This document shows positions 31,720 to 36,631 of a stretch of 36,631 nucleotides of DNA, piece by piece. The stretch is from positions 1 to 36,631 of the forward strand of contig JBEBIT010000032.1 in the NCBI GenBank assembly GCA_040080215.1. Direction: 5' to 3'. This DNA is from CAIUGU01 sp040080215. Its GTDB lineage: Bacteria; Pseudomonadota; Gammaproteobacteria; Steroidobacterales; Steroidobacteraceae. Position 1 is the stretch's first letter. Each line of letters starts with the position of its first letter. The translations under genes and the position numbers were made by a program. The notes below the pieces were generated by a model. It was not told the origin of the DNA. It ran no database searches and saw nothing but the letters and a program-made list of their open reading frames with translations.

Positions 31720-34440
31720 CTATCCGGCTCCCTGCAGCCCTTGAGCGATGCCATTCACCGAAGAGACCAGGGCAGCGAACAGGTCCTGATCCTCGCGTCC
31801 GCTCAAACGCCAGCGCTTGAGCAGGTCGACCTGCATCAGATGCATCGGATCGAGATACGGATTCCGCAGCTTGATGGCACGCTGAAGCGTCGGATCTGCA
31901 TCCAGCAGTTTGGCGCTGCCCTTGAGCTTGAGCACATAGTGCTTCGCCAACTCGTGCTCCCGACGCAATGCCTGGATGAACCTGTCGAAACGGGCATCCA
32001 CCAGCCCGTCGTAGTACGTGGCTATATCCATCTCAGCCCTGGCGACCGCAATCTCGACATCGTCCACGAGGTTCTCGAAGTAGAACCAGCGCGCGTGCAT
32101 TTCACCAAGAATCGCCTCGCCATGTTCCTTTTCTGCGGCAGCCAGTGCCGATCCGAAACCAAACCATCCAGGGATCATGTAACGGCACTGCGACCACGCA
32201 AACGCCCACGGAATGGCACGGATGCCCGCGCTTCCGCTGACATCGCGATGAAATGCGGCACGCGACCCGATCTGCATGCGCTCGATGACATCGATAGGCG
32301 TAACCTGCCGGAAGAATTCATGGAACTCGGCGTCGTCGTGGACCACGGCCCGATAGCACTGCCTGCCGTCCCTCGCCGCCACTTCCATGGCATTCCGCCA
32401 TTCCGGCTGCACTCGCTCGGGCGGTGTGACGCCGCCGACCGACAGCGATATCGCGTTCAAGGCTTGCTCAAAGACCCGCAGCGCGATGGGCCGCAAACCG
32501 TACTTGTCATTGATGAGTTCACCCTGCTCGGTGATCTTCAAACCGCCGCGAAGCGCCCCCGGAGGCATCGTTCTGACCAACACCTCGGTACGGCTACCAC
32601 CCCGGCTGCTACTGACGCTGCGACCATGGAAAATGGTGAGGCTGATTCCGGCGCGCTCGGCTGTCTCCACGAGGGCTTCCTGCGCCTTGCGCAGCTGCCA
32701 TCTGGAAGTGGCAATGCCGCTTTCCTTGTTGCTGTCGGAGTAGCCGATCATGACGACCTGGCGATTGCCGCGGCTCGCCAGGTGCTTTCGGTACACGGGC
32801 TCCTCATAGAGTTGCGTCATGACATCACCGCATCGTTCCAAAGCCGCCGTGGATTCGAAGAGCGGTGCCACATCAAGGGGAACGTCCCCCGAGTGGCGAT
32901 CTATGGCATCTGCCCACCGAGCCAACAGCAGGACCGAGAGCACATCGTCGGCATCCTGTGCGCGACTGACCACGTAAGTGCCTATTGCCCTCTGCCCGTA
33001 TCGAAGCTGGCAGTGGGCGAGCGCCTCAAATACCCAAAGCGTTCGCTTGCCGGTGGCGTCGAGGACATTGCTCGGGCTTTCATCCCGAGCCAGCGCCTCC
33101 CGAAGGCGTGTCGAACGTTCGATCGGCGTTCTTTCACGCCAGGCCGGATCACCGAATCCATGGCCCACTACGGCCTTGTGGACACCCGCATGCTGGCGGA
33201 TTTCGAGCGCAGCCAGATGGAACCCGAAGGTCTTGACCCTGCGCAGCAATCTACGGACCTGGAAAAGACCGGCGTTTCGTCCCTTGTTGTCGTGCAGGCT
33301 GGTTTCGATCAGCTCAAGGTCATGGATGAGATCCGCCTCGGTTTCGTAGTGGTGCTGCCTGCCTTCATAACTTGCCCTCAGCCGCTCCATCACCTGTCCG
33401 AGGAATACCCTGTAAGGCATGCGGTCATGGCGGACCGGGGTCAGGCTCTGCGCGCCGGGAAGCATCAGGAGATACTTGTCTATTCGCGACTGGAGAGCGA
33501 CGGAGATGCCGATGCGCGTCGCGCTCTGGGAGAGGTTCTCTGCCAACTGCTGGCATTCGAGAAAGTACCGATTGACGATCAACTGGTGATGCCGGACGAG
33601 GGTCTCGCGTATCGTCTTGGCGTGAACGTCGGGATTGCCATCCATGTCCCCGCCGACCCATGAGCCGAAACGGATGATCTCGGGCACGACAAAGCCTTCG
33701 GCTTCCGGGCCGTAGACCTTCAGAAGGCCCGCCTCAATCTCCTCATAGAACACTGCAACAATCTGGTACAGGACTTCGATCAGGAAGAAGAGCACATGCT
33801 CCCGTTCGTCCGCTACCGTGAGACGATCGCGCGAGTTCTCTGCCGTCTGCCATGCGGACGTAATCTCGGCGCGAATGCGGTCAAGCGTACGGCGCCTTTC
33901 GGAGGGCGTTTGCGCCGGCCCCAGTCGCCCAAGCAGGATATGGGCCAGACGTTTCTGTTTGCGCAGCACGGTTCGACGAGTCGATTCCGTCGGATGGGCA
34001 GCCAGAACGGGCTGCACTGTCAACTGGCCGAACAGGGTGCGGATGTCCTCGAGACTGAAACCCTTTGCCTTCAGGCGCGTCAGCGCGTCGTCGATCCCTT
34101 CAGGCTGAACCGCAGTGGAGTCGGACAGGTACTGACGGCGACGGCGAATGCGGTGCACCTTCTCGGCCATGTTCACCATCTGGAACCAGGTCGAGAATGC
34201 GCGAACCAGCTCCTGCGCTTCGGGTGCGGGTCGATCTTTCGTTCGGACGAGCAACCGGACGGCTGCGTCGGCATTGCCTTCGCGGCGAGCGATGGCATCC
34301 TGGCGATCGGCTTCCACGATCTCGAACAGGGGTTCGCCGCCCTGCTCCCGTACAACCTCGCCGACCAGTCCGCCCAGGATATGGACGTCTTCGCGCAACG
34401 CGGCGTCCTTCAAAGGAAAGAAAATGCCTTGGCGGGCCAT
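31720..34440 (-). CDS. ppc: Phosphoenolpyruvate carboxylase with altered catalytic loop
   Basis: A 906-residue cytoplasmic enzyme that carboxylates PEP to oxaloacetate, refilling the TCA cycle. The VLAAHPTES motif (His149) and the GYSDSNKESG lysine motif are intact. The mobile loop, normally FHGRGG[ST]x[GS]RGG, reads FHGRSVSSSRGG here: both Arg are kept but the paired Gly are Ser and Val. The C-terminal QNTG-type tail ends QGAG, keeping only the final Gly. Either the enzyme works with a changed loop or it is impaired. The length is normal. No ribosome binding site precedes the ATG at 34440; a hairpin lies in the presumed leader. Confidence 0.92.
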   Translation of the reverse strand: MARQGIFFPLKDAALREDVHILGGLVGEVVREQGGEPLFEIVEADRQDAIARREGNADAAVRLLVRTKDRPAPEAQELVRAFSTWFQMVNMAEKVHRIRRRRQYLSDSTAVQPEGIDDALTRLKAKGFSLEDIRTLFGQLTVQPVLAAHPTESTRRTVLRKQKRLAHILLGRLGPAQTPSERRRTLDRIRAEITSAWQTAENSRDRLTVADEREHVLFFLIEVLYQIVAVFYEEIEAGLLKVYGPEAEGFVVPEIIRFGSWVGGDMDGNPDVHAKTIRETLVRHHQLIVNRYFLECQQLAENLSQSATRIGISVALQSRIDKYLLMLPGAQSLTPVRHDRMPYRVFLGQVMERLRASYEGRQHHYETEADLIHDLELIETSLHDNKGRNAGLFQVRRLLRRVKTFGFHLAALEIRQHAGVHKAVVGHGFGDPAWRERTPIERSTRLREALARDESPSNVLDATGKRTLWVFEALAHCQLRYGQRAIGTYVVSRAQDADDVLSVLLLARWADAIDRHSGDVPLDVAPLFESTAALERCGDVMTQLYEEPVYRKHLASRGNRQVVMIGYSDSNKESGIATSRWQLRKAQEALVETAERAGISLTIFHGRSVSSSRGGSRTEVLVRTMPPGALRGGLKITEQGELINDKYGLRPIALRVFEQALNAISLSVGGVTPPERVQPEWRNAMEVAARDGRQCYRAVVHDDAEFHEFFRQVTPIDVIERMQIGSRAAFHRDVSGSAGIRAIPWAFAWSQCRYMIPGWFGFGSALAAAEKEHGEAILGEMHARWFYFENLVDDVEIAVARAEMDIATYYDGLVDARFDRFIQALRREHELAKHYVLKLKGSAKLLDADPTLQRAIKLRNPYLDPMHLMQVDLLKRWRLSGREDQDLFAALVSSVNGIAQGLQGAG

Positions 34441-34474
34441 AGTTGCGGTCGTCTGGGCGATTTTGAGCTGCTAG

Positions 34475-34492
34475 GTGGCATTTCCATGCCAC
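34475..34492 (-). promoter_or_regulatory. Leader hairpin of ppc with GGAA loop
   Basis: On the minus strand GTGGCAT-GGAA-ATGCCAC is a perfect 7-bp stem with a GNRA-type tetraloop. It begins about five bases after the predicted transcript start and 35 bases before the ATG. As DNA it is also a good operator-type palindrome. Confidence 0.5.
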
Positions 34493-34503
34493 GAAGAACG
34501 CAA

Positions 34504-34512
34504 AGTCTAGCA
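34504..34512 (-). promoter_or_regulatory. Extended -10 promoter of ppc
   Basis: TGC-TAGACT on the minus strand resembles the TGC-TAGATT at 8380-8388 before nodI. Transcription would begin near 34497. No clear -35 is seen, as is usual for extended -10 promoters. Confidence 0.4.
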
Positions 34513-34749
34513 GACACCTACGGCGTATGAGAGACCCGTCGACGAGAAGGAGTATTGCCAGATTGATCTGCCAGAACACCCGGGACCGGGCACTGGCATC
34601 CGTCTTTTCAAGGAGCTTGGCCAAGTACAGCAGCCCGCACCCCGGGGATAGCGCGGTGCGTCCGCCTTGCCGCTCAAGATGACTGCGGGCCTTCGGCGAC
34701 CGGACACGGCGCTTTGCGCTGGATCCCTACGAAGCAATCATCGCAGCTG

Positions 34750-35691
34750 CTAGGCAGGGAAGAAATCGATCGGCTTGGTAGTCGTGATCGCCTCAACGTC
34801 CTTTTCCTCGAAACGGAAGAGCCTGATGCGCGATACCAGCTTGCGCTCGAGCTCCGGATCATTGAGGTCGCTCGAGACTACGGAGCAGGCGGTCACCTCG
34901 CCCGAAGGCGCAATCGTGATCTGCAATACCAGCTTTCCCTGCAGCGACGGGTTGTCGCGCAGTGCCCGGCTGTACAGCGCGTAGATCGCACTCTTGTTCT
35001 TGTCAAACACGAGCTCTATCTCTTCTCGACTGCGCGAAGCCTTGTTGCTGCTTGAATTGCGCCGGGCTTCGCCGCCCCCGCTGGCGAGGGCGGTAGGCGC
35101 TTCGACTTGCCCCGTTGAATGCCCGACAAGGGATCCTGCCCCGCCACCCACGCCTCGACTCAGAGCCGCCGTGTTGATGCCCCCGCTCCCCTTGCCGACT
35201 GTCGAGGTTATGAGCGACCTCTCTGCGCGTGCAGTCTCACCAACGGCGCCCGAAAGATTCTTCGCCTGGAGGGCCTTGTCAGCAGCGGAATTGTCCCTCA
35301 AGTCCGCAAGCTCATTCTGCAGCTGCAATAGCCCGGAGGAGGCTGCCTTGCGGCGCGCCTGCTCCACCTTGTCAATCTGCGGCTCCGGCTTTGGCGGCTC
35401 CTTCACCGTCCGCTCGGGAAGAGCAGCAGGGGGTGGCTTGGCTTCCACGACCTGCGGCGGAGGTGGCGGAGGCGGAGGTGGCGCTTGCCGCTCGATCACC
35501 ACCCGCGCAAGGCGCGCGGGAATCACGGGAGCCTGCGAGCGATCAGGTTTGGGTAGCGGGAGGAACGGCAACAGGAATCCGACCAGCGCCAACGCGATGG
35601 CGACGTTCCGCAGGATTCGCCAGAAGCGCCTTTCGTCTTCGTCTCCCAGCGACCAAGGCAGTTCGTAGACTCTGTAGTACATGGCGCTCAC
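34750..35691 (-). CDS. TonB-like protein with AgmX/PglI C-terminal domain
   Basis: A 313-residue protein: short cytoplasmic N-terminus, one membrane helix (about 29-45), a Pro-rich periplasmic spacer with nine consecutive Pro (71-79) and KPPP/EPPKPEP repeats, a helical middle, a Gly/Ser-rich linker and a C-terminal domain starting IELVFDKNKSAIYALYSRAL with LQITIAPSGEV and VSRIRLFRFE. This is the AgmX/PglI version of the TonB C-terminal domain. With ExbD partners it would carry inner-membrane proton energy to the outer membrane. The GTG at 35691 overlaps the exbD stop by four bases; an ATG at 35682 is an alternative start. Confidence 0.85.
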   Translation of the reverse strand: MSAMYYRVYELPWSLGDEDERRFWRILRNVAIALALVGFLLPFLPLPKPDRSQAPVIPARLARVVIERQAPPPPPPPPPQVVEAKPPPAALPERTVKEPPKPEPQIDKVEQARRKAASSGLLQLQNELADLRDNSAADKALQAKNLSGAVGETARAERSLITSTVGKGSGGINTAALSRGVGGGAGSLVGHSTGQVEAPTALASGGGEARRNSSSNKASRSREEIELVFDKNKSAIYALYSRALRDNPSLQGKLVLQITIAPSGEVTACSVVSSDLNDPELERKLVSRIRLFRFEEKDVEAITTTKPIDFFPA

Positions 35692-36218
35692 ATGGCAGCC
35701 GTAGTGAGCGGCTTCGCCTCTTTCTGGGTTACGGCAAACGAGACCTTGCCGAATTCGCTGGCCGTGCAGGTCGCGAGAACCTTCTTCAGCACGCTATACG
35801 GCGTGTCCCGATCCGCAAGTACGGTCACCGCGCGATCCACCGGATCCTGAGGCTTGGCCGTCACACCCTCGACGCGGAATTCCTGCTGTTCCCGCAACGC
35901 GGCCTCCAATGGCTTGATTACCGCATCGGCACTCATCTTGAGATCATCGAGTGATATGACTGGACGCCCCTGAACGAGCACCTCATGACGCGTCACCATC
36001 ACTACAACCGCCGGATCCGGCTGCGCCTCGGCGATGGACTCGGGAACCCGGATCTCGTTCGGGTTGGGCAATACCTCGACTTCGCTCGAATGCACCAGCA
36101 GGAACAACACCAGCACGCTCATGATGTCGATCAGCGAGATGATGTTCATGTTGGGATCGCGCTTCTGCCCCTTGAGGTGGCGACGCAGCATCCGCTTGGC
36201 GCGACTCGACATCTTCAT
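35688..36218 (-). CDS. exbD: ExbD/TolR family biopolymer transport protein
   Basis: A 176-residue protein with a basic cytoplasmic N-terminus, one membrane helix (about 27-43) and a periplasmic domain. The helix contains the essential Asp (Asp31 in NIISLIDIMSVLVLFLL) that moves protons in ExbB-ExbD motors. The periplasmic part ends in the usual D-x-DTPYSVLKKVLATC segment. Its ATG overlaps the preceding exbD-like stop as ATGA and its own stop overlaps the TonB-like start, so all three are translationally coupled. Confidence 0.9.
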   Translation of the reverse strand: MKMSSRAKRMLRRHLKGQKRDPNMNIISLIDIMSVLVLFLLVHSSEVEVLPNPNEIRVPESIAEAQPDPAVVVMVTRHEVLVQGRPVISLDDLKMSADAVIKPLEAALREQQEFRVEGVTAKPQDPVDRAVTVLADRDTPYSVLKKVLATCTASEFGKVSFAVTQKEAKPLTTAAM

Positions 36219-36631
36219 GTGGGCGCATCTCCGATCGAAATATCCGGGAACAACTCTGCGTTGATATTCCCTGAAGGCCGCGCCAGGGTGACGAGACGCA
36301 GCGTATCCATCACCTGCACAAGCGTGTCGTAGGGCGTATCGGATTGCAGCAGGATCGTCGCCTGGGTCTTCTCGGGGAATCGCGCCTTCACGCGCTGCAG
36401 GTATTCCGAAAGTCCTTTCAGGTCGTAAGCACTGCCGACATTGGGCAATTCCGCCAACTTGCCCGCGACCTGATCCGTTACTTCAATGGACGCCGACCGA
36501 ACGATGACTTCGAGCTTCAGGTCCTGCATCTGCTCCAGTTGCTGGGTGCTTGAGGCAACGGGCAGCCCCAGATTGAGGACAACAATCCGGGAAAAGACCG
36601 CCGTCATCAGCAGGAACGTGACCAGCACAGT
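36215..36631 (-). CDS. ExbD/TolR family protein, 5' end beyond the window
   Basis: The last 138 residues of a second ExbD-type protein. It enters the window inside its membrane helix (TVLVTFLLMTAVFSRIVVLNL), so the N-terminus and the expected proton-binding Asp lie outside. The periplasmic domain ends with QSDTPYDTLVQVMDTLRLV, parallel to the downstream ExbD but clearly different in sequence. Paired, non-identical ExbD genes before an AgmX-type TonB are a recurring arrangement; an exbB gene is expected next, outside the window. Confidence 0.85.
   Translation of the reverse strand, partial: TVLVTFLLMTAVFSRIVVLNLGLPVASSTQQLEQMQDLKLEVIVRSASIEVTDQVAGKLAELPNVGSAYDLKGLSEYLQRVKARFPEKTQATILLQSDTPYDTLVQVMDTLRLVTLARPSGNINAELFPDISIGDAPT

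Larger units (their letters stand above)
34441..34749. other. 309-bp intergenic region upstream of ppc
   Basis: The region between the TonB-like gene stop and ppc holds the candidate ppc promoter (34504-34512) and leader hairpin (34475-34492). The rest shows no supported gene, terminator or repeat. Confidence 0.5.

Noticed and set aside
31600..33663. Long plus-strand open frame of 687 codons
   Set aside because: It lies entirely opposite ppc, which has clear family motifs. Long antisense frames are common in GC-rich genes, and its translation has no recognisable domain.

Overview
The window is GC-rich, densely coded chromosomal DNA from a proteobacterium. A gammaproteobacterium is most likely: the TruC, PbpG, HemN, Ppc, NodI/NodJ-type exporter, DUF167 and AgmX-type TonB with paired ExbD all fit, and the tripartite tricarboxylate (TTT) transporter recalls beta- and gammaproteobacteria. 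A family-level guess such as Steroidobacteraceae would be weak inference. I see no rRNA, tRNA, CRISPR array, insertion sequence or phage gene.

Layout. 1-1741: a glycine-rich RRM RNA-binding protein with a clear terminator, then an MFS exporter. 1746-4497 (minus): an OmpR-type response regulator, a HAMP histidine kinase and a Spy/CpxP-like periplasmic protein, with a shared GTAA-n-CAATTGT motif upstream of the regulator and of the Spy-like gene. 4687-8229 (minus): two secreted proteins of unknown function and a Tat-exported lipoprotein carboxylesterase. 8395-10105 (plus): a NodI/NodJ-type ABC exporter. 10109-13144 (minus): a secreted alpha/beta hydrolase, a small lipoprotein translationally coupled to truC, a VTT-domain membrane protein and a GIY-YIG protein.

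13357-19944 (plus) is the most distinctive block: MmgE/PrpD enzyme, TctC, TctB, TctA, second MmgE/PrpD enzyme and SDR-fold protein. The transport and enzyme genes are tightly packed, with an ATGA overlap between tctA and the second MmgE gene. It reads as one operon for importing and converting a carboxylic acid. The SDR protein keeps the cofactor-binding motif and active-site Lys but has lost the Asn, Ser and Tyr of the catalytic tetrad.

19976-25498: DUF167 protein, 3' remnant of a chemotaxis receptor, an Ala-rich unknown protein, HemN, and an exported one-heme cytochrome-like protein. 25587-31544: a coiled-coil protein, PbpG endopeptidase, a YncD/PqqU-like TonB-dependent receptor and a PAS histidine kinase. 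31720-34440: PEP carboxylase with an unusual catalytic loop and C-terminus. 34750-36631: an AgmX-type TonB protein and two ExbD proteins, the first cut by the window edge; these could energise outer-membrane receptors such as the one at 27837.

Gene calls rest on reading translated motifs. Functions for the unknown proteins, promoters and operators are inference.
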